Source: an uncultured Ruminococcus sp.
Lineage (GTDB): Bacteria; Bacillota; Clostridia; Oscillospirales; Acutalibacteraceae
Assembly: GCA_902800005.1 (NCBI GenBank)
Contig: CADCCP010000011.1
Location: forward strand, 1-41,006
Length of the DNA: 41,006 nucleotides
Direction: 5' to 3'
Under the pieces are notes generated by a model. The model worked only from the letters and a program-made list of their open reading frames with translations, was not told the origin of the DNA and searched no databases. Positions 1 through 7,872 of the stretch are shown one piece after another; position 1 is the first letter of the stretch, and each line of letters opens with the position of its first letter. The translations under genes were made by a program, and so were the position numbers.

Positions 1-84
1 CACATTGTAAATTGTACATTGCACATTGTAAATTGTACATTGCACATTGTAAATTGTACATTGCACATTGTAAATTGTACATTG
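1..84. repeat. 21-bp tandem repeat, four copies
   Basis: Four perfect head-to-tail copies of the 21-mer CACATTGTAAATTGTACATTG occupy the first 84 bases, and a partial fifth copy (CACATT) follows. The unit is AT-rich and partly self-complementary (TGTAAATTGTACA-like core). It lies just beyond the stop codon of the minus-strand HD gene. There are no unique spacers, so it is not a CRISPR array. The array may continue to the left of the window; if the window edge is a contig edge, the repeat may be why assembly stopped there (inference). Confidence 0.95.
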
Positions 85-93
85 CACATTATT

Positions 94-678
94 TTAATTT
101 CTCATTGCAGAGGTGTGTTTTTCTCTGAGGTAGGTAGATTCAAGGTCGGCAAGGTGCAGCTTTATAGCAAGGGGATATTTCTCATATGCAACGCTTATTG
201 AAAAACTTCCGCCCTTTGCGGCTTCATCAAATCCCCCCATGTGCCATCTTATCGCAACAGCTTCTGCAGGCTTCAATCTGATGAATCTCTCTATAAGAAA
301 TACCGATTTTTCACCATGTCCGAAGGGAAATTTATCCTCAACTGCATAATACGGCACTTTCTCCCATTTACCCGTTTCATCGTTTTTTACATTCCTTGTG
401 GAAACTTTGTAAAATTCCGCTTTACAGAGGTCATGCAGTAATGCACATATAGCAAAACTTTCCATGTTATCTGTTTCGGGATCGAAGTGCTTTTCGACAA
501 GAGTTTTAAAAACGCTGATACTGTGCATTACAAGCCCCTGTTCACAAGCTCCATGAAATTTCGTACTTGCGGGTGCTGTAAAAAAGTCCGTCTTTTGCAG
601 CCACTCCAACAATTCTGCAGAACCCTCACGCTTGATATTCTCTTTGTATATCTGTATAAATTCCTCTTTATATCCCAT
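94..678 (-). CDS. HD-domain protein, putative phosphohydrolase
   Basis: A 194-residue protein with the pattern of an HD-superfamily metal-dependent phosphohydrolase. Candidate metal ligands are H42, H52 and the H82-D83 pair (ALLHDL), with a late Asp in the LHLADLEST stretch near residue 177. No other domain, signal peptide or membrane segment is seen. It starts 7 bases after the stop of the UPF0340 gene and is probably co-transcribed with it at the end of the cmk operon. The last residues (MRN) and the stop codon run into AATGAGAAATTAA, which resembles the short repeats found elsewhere in the window, so the C-terminus may have been altered by repeat insertion. The substrate is unknown; nucleotides or cyclic nucleotides are typical of the superfamily. 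Confidence 0.75.
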   Translation of the reverse strand: MGYKEEFIQIYKENIKREGSAELLEWLQKTDFFTAPASTKFHGACEQGLVMHSISVFKTLVEKHFDPETDNMESFAICALLHDLCKAEFYKVSTRNVKNDETGKWEKVPYYAVEDKFPFGHGEKSVFLIERFIRLKPAEAVAIRWHMGGFDEAAKGGSFSISVAYEKYPLAIKLHLADLESTYLREKHTSAMRN

Positions 679-685
679 AATTACC

Positions 686-1237
686 TCACTTTAAATCGTC
701 ATTGTAAACGGCTCTTTCGCCGCCTATGAATTTCAGTCTTGTACGGGCTGATGTGATATGTGCCTCGCCTATCTGCTTTACGGAAAGTGTCAGCGGCACA
801 GCTACTTCTTTAAGGTGCATTCCTATCAGAACTCCGCCTATATCCATACCTGCATCTGCCCTGATATGCTCCAAAACAACAGGCTCTTTCATCGTCCTGT
901 AGGTTATCGTGGCAAATGAACCTCCCGCCTTCGGCTGAGGAACAACATTAACACATTCTCTGTTCTGCATGACGGCAACGGTTTTTTCGGTAACTATCGC
1001 TCTGTTGAGATGTTCACAGCACTGTGCAGCTATATATATGCCCCTCTTTTCAAGTTCGGGGTAAATGCCGTCAAAAATCGCCTGAGCTATCTCCATACTT
1101 GATGCCGTACCGAAAGACTGCCCTGCCACCGTACTTGATGAACAGCCTACTACAAATACACTGCCCTGTTTCAGATTTGCTTTTTCAAGAATTTCGGTGA
1201 CAGCCTGTTTTGCCTGTCGGGTGATCTCTTCATACAT
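686..1237 (-). CDS. UPF0340 family protein (YwlG-like, TIGR01440)
   Basis: A 183-residue protein I recognise as the conserved Firmicutes UPF0340/YwlG family (DUF436) of unknown function. Visible hallmarks are the N-terminal VVGCSSSTVAGQ segment, the AAQCCEHLNRA segment in the middle and the DIGGVLIGMHL segment towards the C-terminus. The length is normal for the family. It is cytosolic with no signal or membrane segment. A stem-loop separates it from the ispH-rpsA fusion upstream, and the HD gene follows 7 bases later. The neighbours give no clear hint of function. Family assignment is from memory of the sequence pattern. Confidence 0.8.
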   Translation of the reverse strand: MYEEITRQAKQAVTEILEKANLKQGSVFVVGCSSSTVAGQSFGTASSMEIAQAIFDGIYPELEKRGIYIAAQCCEHLNRAIVTEKTVAVMQNRECVNVVPQPKAGGSFATITYRTMKEPVVLEHIRADAGMDIGGVLIGMHLKEVAVPLTLSVKQIGEAHITSARTRLKFIGGERAVYNDDLK

Positions 1238-1264
1238 TTCAAAACATCTCCGTTTTCATAAACA

Positions 1265-1300
1265 CTTCAAGGCACCTCTTTTTTGGAGATGCCTTGAAAG
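1265..1300 (-). terminator. Stem-loop between ispH-rpsA and the UPF0340 gene
   Basis: CTTCAAGGCA (1265-1274) pairs with TGCCTTGAAAG (1290-1300), and an inner CCTC/GGAG pairing surrounds a run of six T. Read on the minus strand there is no U-tract after the hairpin, so it may be a leaky terminator, an attenuator or an mRNA-processing or stability element rather than a full stop. A T-rich stretch follows on the plus side, but no plus-strand gene ends here. Confidence 0.5.
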
Positions 1301-1320
1301 ATTATTCTTTTTTACAAATA

Positions 1321-3273
1321 TCACTCTGCAGCTTCTTCAGCAGCTTCGTTTGCATCTCTCATAGAAAGAGAGATTCTCTTCTTGTCGAAGTCGATACCTG
1401 TGATCTTGACCTTGACTTTCTGACCGATGGAAAGAACGTCCTGCGGTTTTTCAACTCTCTCTTCAGAGATCTGTGAAACGTGGATAAGACCGTCAATATG
1501 AGGAAGGATGCTTGCAAATGCACCGAAAGGTGTCAAGCCAACGATCTCAACTTCACATACAGTGCCGACAGGGTAATCTCTCTTGAGTATCTCCCAAGGA
1601 TTGTCCTCAGCCTTCTTGTAGCCGAGAGAGATCTTGCCTTTTTCCTGATCGAGAGCCTTTATGTACACTTCAATCTCATCGCCAACATTGACGACTTCTG
1701 AGGGGTGCTTTATCCTGTTCCATGAAAGTTCGGAAATATGCACCATACCGTCAATACCGCCGATGTCGACGAATGCACCATAGGACGTAAGGGATTTAAC
1801 AACGCCCTGATATACCTTGCCGACTTCTGCACTTGCCCAGAACTCATCAGCCTTTTTCTTACGTTCCTCATTAAGTACGGCACGAACAGAGCCTACTGCA
1901 CGTCTTCTCTGGGGAGTAGTTTCGATTATCTGGAAAGATACCTCCTGCTTGAGCAGTTCTTCAAGGTCTGCATCTCTCTTTGCTGTTGCAAGTGACTTCG
2001 GGATAAATACCTTCACGCCGTTGGCAACTGCGATGATTCCGCCCTTTACGACTTCCGTAACAGTACCTGTCACAACCGTTTTATCTTCCTGAGCCTTAAC
2101 GATCTCGTCCCAACCCTTCTGGGAATCGATAATTCTCTTAGAAAGGAGTATAGTACCTTCCTGATCGTTTGTCTTCATGATCTTGAGGTCTATCACATCG
2201 CCTACTTTAACAATATCCTCTACCTTTGCAGAGGGATCGGTCGTCAGCTCTGCAAGCGGAACGATACCGGTCTGTTTTCTGCCGACATCTACTCTTGCCT
2301 CAGTTGGCGTAACTTCTACAACAACACCTTTTACCCTTCCGTCTGTATTATAAGTTTTGAGTGACTCCTCTAAAAGCTCCTTAAAGTTTTCTTCGCCTTC
2401 CTCAACCTTTTTGATTTCGTTTTTGATTTCTTCTGTCATGGTTTGTACCTCCTCAATAATGCTTGCCGGAGTTGACGCACCGGCTGTAATGCCTGTACGA
2501 CAGGATCTTTGCAAAGCTGACCTCGGCAACTCGTCAGCCGTTTCGATAAGATACGTTTCCTTACACTTGCTCTTACATATTTTATAGAGTTTATTGGTGT
2601 TGGAACTGTGTTTTCCGCCTATCACAAGCATAAGGTCTGACTGAGATGCCAATATTTCCGCTTCATTCTGTCTTTCAGACGTTGCATTACATATTGTATC
2701 ATAAATTTTCGCATTTGTACAGAGTTTTTTCAATTTTTCCAAAGATTTTTTCCATTCCGACATATCGAAAGTGGTCTGAGCAACGACACACGCACTTTTT
2801 TCATATAAAAACGGATTTTCTTCCAATACTCTTTCCAAATCATCACTGTCCGAGAATGTGAAGCATTCCGAACTGCAATGACCTATTATGCCTTGTACTT
2901 CGGGGTGATTTTTATCGCCTGCAATCAGTATTATATCACAAAGTTTTGAATGTTGCAACACTATATTATGAATTTTTTTGACAAAAGGGCAAGTTGCGTC
3001 ACGGTAGTCCAGATTCATGGACTTTATTTTTTCTTCCACATATGCGGGGATACCGTGTGCTCTTATAACGAGCACGGAATTTTTGTCCGCATTTTCGGGG
3101 GTATCTGCGATAGTCACCCCTCTTTGTTCAAATTCACGGACTTTTTGGGGATTGTGGATAATAGGTCCGAGTGTACAGACTTTTTTTCCCTCGTCGAGCA
3201 GTTTTTCAACTATCTCTATGGCACGGTTCACGCCGAAGCATAAGCCTGCCGATCTTGCAACAGTTATTTTCAT
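1321..3273 (-). CDS. ispH: IspH (HMB-PP reductase) fused to ribosomal protein S1 domains
   Basis: A 650-residue fusion. Residues 1 to about 285 are IspH (LytB), the [4Fe-4S] enzyme that makes IPP and DMAPP from HMBPP in the last step of the MEP isoprenoid pathway. The three cluster cysteines are visible at C12, C95 and C195, with the TxHG-like RAHG and the NHPEV and TTFD segments conserved. A charged linker follows, and residues about 305-640 hold four S1 RNA-binding repeats (for example SYGAFVDIGGIDGMVH and PFGAFASILPHIDGLIH). This architecture is known in Clostridia, where it appears to supply the S1-like protein. Its start overlaps the plsC stop by four bases (ATGA), so the two are translationally coupled. 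No separate S1 gene is seen in the window. Confidence 0.95.
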   Translation of the reverse strand: MKITVARSAGLCFGVNRAIEIVEKLLDEGKKVCTLGPIIHNPQKVREFEQRGVTIADTPENADKNSVLVIRAHGIPAYVEEKIKSMNLDYRDATCPFVKKIHNIVLQHSKLCDIILIAGDKNHPEVQGIIGHCSSECFTFSDSDDLERVLEENPFLYEKSACVVAQTTFDMSEWKKSLEKLKKLCTNAKIYDTICNATSERQNEAEILASQSDLMLVIGGKHSSNTNKLYKICKSKCKETYLIETADELPRSALQRSCRTGITAGASTPASIIEEVQTMTEEIKNEIKKVEEGEENFKELLEESLKTYNTDGRVKGVVVEVTPTEARVDVGRKQTGIVPLAELTTDPSAKVEDIVKVGDVIDLKIMKTNDQEGTILLSKRIIDSQKGWDEIVKAQEDKTVVTGTVTEVVKGGIIAVANGVKVFIPKSLATAKRDADLEELLKQEVSFQIIETTPQRRRAVGSVRAVLNEERKKKADEFWASAEVGKVYQGVVKSLTSYGAFVDIGGIDGMVHISELSWNRIKHPSEVVNVGDEIEVYIKALDQEKGKISLGYKKAEDNPWEILKRDYPVGTVCEVEIVGLTPFGAFASILPHIDGLIHVSQISEERVEKPQDVLSIGQKVKVKITGIDFDKKRISLSMRDANEAAEEAAE

Positions 3274-3875
3274 TTCAGATCATTTTCCCTCATTTTTTTT
3301 ATTTCTTCCATAATTTTACGGCTTGCATTCCTGTATTCTTCGGGAGTACCTTTGATAAGTCCGAGTTCTTCGGGAGTCATCGGTGTTCCTATAGACACAG
3401 TAACTCTTTGGAATATCCTGTATTTTTTGTTTTTTGGTGTTACGCAGACGGGGATTATCGGCACGTTCATCTGATGTGCAACGATAGCCGCCCCGGATTT
3501 CGGTCTGAGAAATTCACCTGTCTTGGAACGTGTACCCTCTATGAATATACCCAAAAGTCTGCCTTTTTTAACGACTTCTTCTGCTTCATTTATAGCCTTG
3601 CCGTCACCCGAACCACGATTGACGGGAAATGCCCCAAGCCATCTGATGATCTGACCGCCTATAGGATTTTTGAACAGTTCGGCTTTAGCCATATAATATA
3701 TCTGTCTTGGAAAACACACTCCGAGCATTATCGGATCATGGTTTGACAAATGATTTGAACACATGATATATGCACCCTTTTTCGGCACATTTTTTTTGCC
3801 GTTCACCTTGTAGAAAAACAACAGCTTATATATGGGAATAAGTATACATCTGCCTATGAAATACAACGGATTCAT
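3270..3875 (-). CDS. plsC: 1-acyl-sn-glycerol-3-phosphate acyltransferase
   Basis: A 201-residue PlsC-family acyltransferase, which makes phosphatidic acid by acylating lysophosphatidate at the membrane. The catalytic HX4D box is visible as NHLSNHDP, followed by the substrate-binding EGTRSK motif and the proline-rich VPIIPVCV segment. A hydrophobic N-terminus (LYFIGRCILIPIYKLLFF) would anchor it to the membrane. Length is normal for the short Firmicutes form. It overlaps cmk by one base upstream and ispH by four bases downstream. The cmk-plsC-ispH order is common in Clostridia. Confidence 0.93.
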   Translation of the reverse strand: MNPLYFIGRCILIPIYKLLFFYKVNGKKNVPKKGAYIMCSNHLSNHDPIMLGVCFPRQIYYMAKAELFKNPIGGQIIRWLGAFPVNRGSGDGKAINEAEEVVKKGRLLGIFIEGTRSKTGEFLRPKSGAAIVAHQMNVPIIPVCVTPKNKKYRIFQRVTVSIGTPMTPEELGLIKGTPEEYRNASRKIMEEIKKMRENDLK

Positions 3876-4543
3876 TATATATCTGCCCTTTCTTTGATGA
3901 TATAAGACACTTCTTTAACAGACTCCTCAAGTGTCATATCTGACGTATCAACGATAACCGCATTGTCAGCAGGCTTCAGCGGTGCAATTTCCCTGTTGGA
4001 GTCATTGTAGTCACGCTTTACTATATCCGTCAGCACTTTTGTGTAATCAGCTTCCTCACCCTTTTCTTCAAGCTGCAGGACACGCCTTTTGGCTCTTATC
4101 TCAGGCGACGCTGTCAGAAATATCTTCACCTGTGCATTAGGCAATACTACCGTACCTATATCCCTGCCGTCCATGATGACGTTATCCCTCTTGGCAAAAT
4201 TTCTTTGCAGATCAAGCAGGAATTTTCTCACTTGGGGTATTGCCGAAACAGTTGAAGCTGCCATTGATACATTTTCTGTACGGATACTTTCGGACACATC
4301 TTCGTCATTGAGAAGAATATGCTGTTCACCGTTAAGGAAAACAATGCTTATATCAATTTCCTGAAGCAGTTTTTCAACAGCATTCTTATCGCCCTCATCT
4401 ATGCCTTTTTTGATACAGGCAAGCCCTACGGCTCTGTAGATCGCACCTGTATCCACATACACAAATCCGAGTGCTGATGCCACTTTTTTGGCTATCGTGC
4501 TTTTGCCTGCCCCTGCAGGACCGTCTATTGCTACCGCTATCAT
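3875..4543 (-). CDS. cmk: Cytidylate kinase
   Basis: A 222-residue (d)CMP kinase, which phosphorylates CMP and dCMP for nucleotide recycling in the cytosol. It begins MIAVAIDGPAGAGKST, with the P-loop GPAGAGKS, followed by the VDTGAIYRAVG substrate-binding segment and DGRDIGTVVLP. A longer reading frame extends 11 codons upstream to 4576, but that extension covers a TATAAT box, and a strong GGGGGA ribosome site stands just before the ATG at 4543, so the shorter start is chosen. It is the first gene of the operon with plsC and ispH. Confidence 0.95.
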   Translation of the reverse strand: MIAVAIDGPAGAGKSTIAKKVASALGFVYVDTGAIYRAVGLACIKKGIDEGDKNAVEKLLQEIDISIVFLNGEQHILLNDEDVSESIRTENVSMAASTVSAIPQVRKFLLDLQRNFAKRDNVIMDGRDIGTVVLPNAQVKIFLTASPEIRAKRRVLQLEEKGEEADYTKVLTDIVKRDYNDSNREIAPLKPADNAVIVDTSDMTLEESVKEVSYIIKERADI

Positions 4544-4578
4544 AAATTCTCCCCCTAAAAATTCCGTATTATACATTA

Positions 4579-4606
4579 ATTATAACATATATTTCCAAAA
4601 TTACAA
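4579..4606 (-). promoter_or_regulatory. Promoter of the cmk operon
   Basis: On the minus strand TTGTAA (4601-4606) and TATAAT (4579-4584) are 16 bases apart. A second TATAAT lies at 4568-4573. Both are upstream of the ATG at 4543 and support that start. Confidence 0.6.
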
Positions 4607-4639
4607 CAACAAAATCGATCTGACTGAAACCTTTTTTGC

Positions 4640-4679
4640 AAAAAAAACTCCCCGACTTTCTTTCAGGAAAATCGGGGAG
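4640..4679 (-). terminator. Intrinsic terminator of the membrane-protein gene
   Basis: On the minus strand CTCCCCGA (4679-4672) pairs with TCGGGGAG (4655-4648), and eight U residues follow (4647-4640). It lies just after the stop of the gene ending at 4686 and upstream of the cmk promoter. Confidence 0.92.
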
Positions 4680-4685
4680 AATGAT

Positions 4686-5348
4686 TTATCCGAGGGGATC
4701 GAGTTCTTCTTCTTTTATTCCAAACATATTGACTGCCTCTGAAAGATAGGTAAGGAATACAATGGATCTGGCAATATTCAAACCGCCTATTATCAGTGTA
4801 ATGATATTGGATATTGACGGTGCAAATACATTCACTATACCAAGTACGACAGCCGTCACTGAAAGAACTATGATTACAGTAAAAATAATACCGCCTTTTT
4901 TGTCTGTATCCGTTTTTTCGATCCTATTAGCAACGCTGCGGATACCTTTGATGATATAGAGCGTAATGCAAAGTGAAAGTACCTTAGACACAACAGACAT
5001 CAAACTCTCAAGCCAACCGCTTGCCAAACCGCCGATAACTGCAACGACTATACCGCCGATAATAAACATGAGAGCCGTGTCAAAACTTTCATCATCAGTT
5101 TTTGCCTTGTTTATGCCGCTTATCTGGAGTATAAAAGAACTGATCGCTAAAACAAATGCGACGATCCCTGCAAGTACGATTACGAAGCCGTTTCCTATCT
5201 CCTGCGAAGATACGTCTATATTTTCCATACTTCCGCTTTTCAATATCAGCATCAATGACATCAAGAGTGCAATGCCAATACTGATAACATTCAATATCTC
5301 AGCCAACTTCAATGTTTTCAATCCCTCATACGCATTCATAAACTTCAT
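4686..5348 (-). CDS. Hypothetical multi-pass membrane protein
   Basis: A 220-residue protein that I do not recognise. It has five or six hydrophobic segments (roughly residues 15-37, 55-80, 90-110, 115-137, 150-172 and 178-200), separated by short charged loops such as GINKAKTDDES and RIEKTDTDKKGG. The acidic tail IKEEELDPLG is probably cytosolic. There are no catalytic motifs. It is a single-gene transcript, with an upstream terminator of the next gene at 5410-5459 and its own strong terminator at 4640-4679. M4 could also be the start. It resembles small uncharacterised membrane proteins common in Ruminococcus, but no function can be given. Confidence 0.75.
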   Translation of the reverse strand: MKFMNAYEGLKTLKLAEILNVISIGIALLMSLMLILKSGSMENIDVSSQEIGNGFVIVLAGIVAFVLAISSFILQISGINKAKTDDESFDTALMFIIGGIVVAVIGGLASGWLESLMSVVSKVLSLCITLYIIKGIRSVANRIEKTDTDKKGGIIFTVIIVLSVTAVVLGIVNVFAPSISNIITLIIGGLNIARSIVFLTYLSEAVNMFGIKEEELDPLG

Positions 5349-5409
5349 TTTAATAACTTCCTTTCAATTTGTTGTTTTTGAACTGCAACTATAATACCAT
5401 AAATCGCAA

Positions 5410-5459
5410 AAAAATAAAATCGGAGATTTCCGACTTTTCTAAAATGAAAAATCGGAAAT
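5410..5459 (-). terminator. Intrinsic terminator of the BIG2 protein gene
   Basis: On the minus strand ATTTCCGATTTT (5459-5448) pairs with AAAAGTCGGAAAT (5438-5426), and a U-rich stretch including TTTTTTT follows (about 5415-5409). It sits downstream of the stop of the gene ending at 5492. Confidence 0.8.
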
Positions 5460-5491
5460 ACTCCACGAATTCTTTAAAATATCATTTCAAG

Positions 5492-7450
5492 TCATTTCAC
5501 AACTACCTGACAGGAAACTTTTTTGCCGTTGAAGGTCTGCACTCTTATAACAGAAGTTCCCTTGCTTTTTGCAGTGATGACACCGCTCTTATCTACCGTA
5601 CATACTTTTGTATTGGTAGAAGAGAATGTTCTGGTCGCCGAAGCGGAGTTGCCCGGAACGTGCGTAGCAAGTCTGAAAGTCTGACCGACTTTGAGATCAA
5701 CACGGTATTTATCAAGAGTTATCTGTGTTGCAGGCTGTTTAACGGTTATCTTGCAGGATGCCGTTTTGCCGTTGTAGGTTTTCACGGTAACGGTTGCCGT
5801 ACCGATCTTTTTACCGGTAACGGTGCCGTTTTCGCTCACGGTGCAGACTGCCTCATTGCTCGATGAAAAAGCCCTCATATTTGAGTTCATGCCTGCCGAA
5901 ATATGCGACCACAGGCGGAAGCTCTCGCCGACACCCAACCAAAGTTCTGTTTTTTCAAGAGTTATCTTATCGGGAGCTTTCTTGACAGTAACTTTGCAGG
6001 AAGCTGTCTTTCCGTTGACAGTCTTTACAGTTATTGTTGCCGTACCGACACCCTTGCCCGTGACCTTGCCGTTTGAAACGACTGCAACGGTCCTGTCGGA
6101 AGAACTGTAAGTAACGGTCTTGTCCGTTGTATTGACAGGCGATACTGTCGGAGTCAATGTAAAGCTCTCGCCCTTGCCTATTATGATCGATGTTTTATCC
6201 AGAGTCAAGCTCTTTGCATCTATGATACTCGGATCAAGCACTTTAACTTTACAGGTAGCTGTCTTACCGTTATATGTCTTGACTGTAATATTTGCACTGC
6301 CCCTTGCCACGCCCTTGACAAGCCCGCTTTCCGTGACAGTACAAACCTTTTTATTGCTTGAAGTGAATGTGATCTTGTTGGAAGCCGTATTGATAGGAAT
6401 GGTCGCTGTCAGCTTCACCATTGAATTCTTGTTTATGGTCAGTTCTTTTTTGATCTTCACCTGTGAAGGCGCTTTCTTTACAGTGACTTTGCACCTTGAT
6501 TCACCGCCGCTCTTGGACGTTGCCACAACATAAGCTGTACCGATATTGACAGCTTTTACGGTACCGTCCTTGCTTACAGTGATAACATCTGTATCAGACG
6601 ACTTCAATGTAAAAGTTTCCGAACCCTTTGATGCTTTTTTGTCGGCTTTCACATTCAGTTTCAGGCTATCACTTTTGTCGTTGTCCGTCATGCCTATAAC
6701 TGCCTCTTTCACATCGAATAAAGGCACTACGACTTCATTGAATGTGAAATTTCCGCCTCTTTTGTTTTGTGCGGATATATATTCATATGCTTTTGAATCA
6801 TATGCAGCTGTGACTTCCGCATCATTCGGAACAGCCGCCTTTGATATATCAAGTTCGGGATTGTCTATTTTTATCTGCTTGATACCCGTCTTTTCAAAGG
6901 CATTGACACCGACTTCAGTAACACTTGCAGGCAGTTCTATACTTTTAAGAAATCTGCACTTGTAAAAAGCATATTCACCTATCTTCTCCACACCGTCAGG
7001 AATATTTATCTTCGACAGCTTGCGGCAGTCAAAAAATGCTCCCATTCCAATTATCTTCAATTCATTCGGCAAAATTACCGTTTCAGTTACATCGTTGAAT
7101 GTTTCATCATAGAACTTTGTAGGAACTTCCTCACCCTCGACGACAGCATAATATTTTGAAGGCTGCCCGAAAATATTCTTCAGCTCGCCTCCCTCATTTG
7201 AAAGCTCCTGTTCGGGAGTCTGCAACATGACTACATTCAGATCATTTATCCTCTCTTTGACGATGACCTTTGTTTTCACATCATATATCCTGTCAATGTA
7301 AACGCCGTAACGATCTTCCGTTTCATAAAAATTATATTCATAGTTACCGTCATAGCTGTATATAGCACCAACATTCATGCTTGCACCCATACATAATACT
7401 GCCGAAAGTGCCACTGCACCTATCTTTCTCAATAACTTGTGAGCCTGCAT
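5492..7450 (-). CDS. Secreted leucine-rich-repeat and BIG2 (Ig-like) protein
   Basis: A 652-residue exported protein. A signal peptide (residues 1-29, basic start then AVALSAVLCMGASMNVGA) is followed by a unique region, a BspA-type leucine-rich segment (about 125-200, with VILPNELKIIGMGAFFDCR and KIGEYAFYKC), and then about five BIG2-like domains from residue ~247 to the end. Each BIG2 unit ends in a near-copy of TVKTYNGKTASCKVTV and contains a SSNxxVCTV strand. No LPXTG motif, dockerin, S-layer domain or C-terminal membrane segment is seen, so the mode of surface attachment is unclear. Adhesion or carbohydrate contact is typical of such proteins but is inference here. It has its own promoter and terminator. 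The repeated units may recombine. Confidence 0.88.
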   Translation of the reverse strand: MQAHKLLRKIGAVALSAVLCMGASMNVGAIYSYDGNYEYNFYETEDRYGVYIDRIYDVKTKVIVKERINDLNVVMLQTPEQELSNEGGELKNIFGQPSKYYAVVEGEEVPTKFYDETFNDVTETVILPNELKIIGMGAFFDCRKLSKINIPDGVEKIGEYAFYKCRFLKSIELPASVTEVGVNAFEKTGIKQIKIDNPELDISKAAVPNDAEVTAAYDSKAYEYISAQNKRGGNFTFNEVVVPLFDVKEAVIGMTDNDKSDSLKLNVKADKKASKGSETFTLKSSDTDVITVSKDGTVKAVNIGTAYVVATSKSGGESRCKVTVKKAPSQVKIKKELTINKNSMVKLTATIPINTASNKITFTSSNKKVCTVTESGLVKGVARGSANITVKTYNGKTATCKVKVLDPSIIDAKSLTLDKTSIIIGKGESFTLTPTVSPVNTTDKTVTYSSSDRTVAVVSNGKVTGKGVGTATITVKTVNGKTASCKVTVKKAPDKITLEKTELWLGVGESFRLWSHISAGMNSNMRAFSSSNEAVCTVSENGTVTGKKIGTATVTVKTYNGKTASCKITVKQPATQITLDKYRVDLKVGQTFRLATHVPGNSASATRTFSSTNTKVCTVDKSGVITAKSKGTSVIRVQTFNGKKVSCQVVVK

Positions 7451-7484
7451 AAAAATTCTCCTCTCTCAAAATATATTTTTATAT

Positions 7485-7513
7485 ATTATATTGCTTAATC
7501 ACTTTTAAGTCAA
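7485..7513 (-). promoter_or_regulatory. Promoter of the BIG2 protein gene
   Basis: On the minus strand TTGACT (7513-7508) and TATAAT (7490-7485) are 17 bases apart. A GAGAGGAG ribosome site precedes the ATG at 7450. Confidence 0.85.
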
Positions 7514-7542
7514 TCTATTTTTTATTTTCCCTAAAAAAACCA

Positions 7543-7571
7543 TTGACAAAAAAATTTTTTAGTGATATGAT
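7543..7571 (+). promoter_or_regulatory. Promoter of the thrS T-box transcript
   Basis: TTGACA (7543-7548), a 17-base spacer and TATGAT (7566-7571). It starts the leader RNA in front of thrS. Confidence 0.85.
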
Positions 7572-7577
7572 GATTCT

Positions 7578-7850
7578 ACCGAATACAGTTATCTGCATTG
7601 AAAAGAAGCATGGATTTCATATGGGTGTATCTCAGAGAAAGGCGGTCGTAGGCTGTGAGCCGCCTGTACATTCGATCTTCATGTACCGTCTTGGAGCTGT
7701 ACAGTGATGAATTGTACCGTATATCTGCGTTAAGGATACAATGAGTGGCGGCATACTGCCGTTTAATTCAGGGTGGAACCGTGTGGATCTTATTCCTCGC
7801 CCCTTTATGCTTGTTTGCATACAGGAGCGGGGGTTTTTTGATGCAAAAAT
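7578..7850 (+). ncRNA. T-box leader (threonine), with terminator
   Basis: The 7451-7872 gap holds two promoters and this riboswitch. Stem I features are the AGAGA box (7634-7638) followed by a GGCGG...CCGCC arm with distal-loop sequence. In the 3' side of stem I the sequence GATGAATTGTACCGT contains ACC (7716-7718), a threonine codon in the expected specifier position. The conserved GCGTTAAGG follows (7728-7735). The T-box proper AGGGTGGAACCGTG lies at about 7770-7783 and would pair with the uncharged tRNA-Thr acceptor end. A terminator hairpin (about 7795-7837) with a TTTTTT tail precedes the gene. Uncharged tRNA-Thr should favour read-through into thrS. The specifier call is by eye, without a folded model. 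Confidence 0.92.
7795..7844 (+). terminator. T-box-controlled attenuator of thrS
   Basis: The arm CCTCGCCCCTTTATGC pairs imperfectly with GCATACAGGAGCGGGGG around the loop TTGTTT, and TTTTTT follows. This is the conditional terminator of the T-box leader. The alternative pairing would use the T-box sequence upstream. Confidence 0.85.
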
Positions 7851-7872
7851 ATTTTTTACGGAGGTTTTTAAA

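Noticed and set aside
1-84. CRISPR array
   Set aside because: Copies are head to tail without spacers, and no cas gene is nearby.
3171-3746. 191-codon plus-strand open frame
   Set aside because: Antisense shadow of plsC and the ispH start; low-complexity aromatic composition.
4686-7450. Prophage or integrated element
   Set aside because: No integrase, transposase, att-like repeats or phage genes; the neighbours are ordinary chromosomal genes.
7741-7872. N-terminal extension of ThrS
   Set aside because: It covers the T-box and its terminator; the TGS domain starts at ATG 7873 behind GGAGG.
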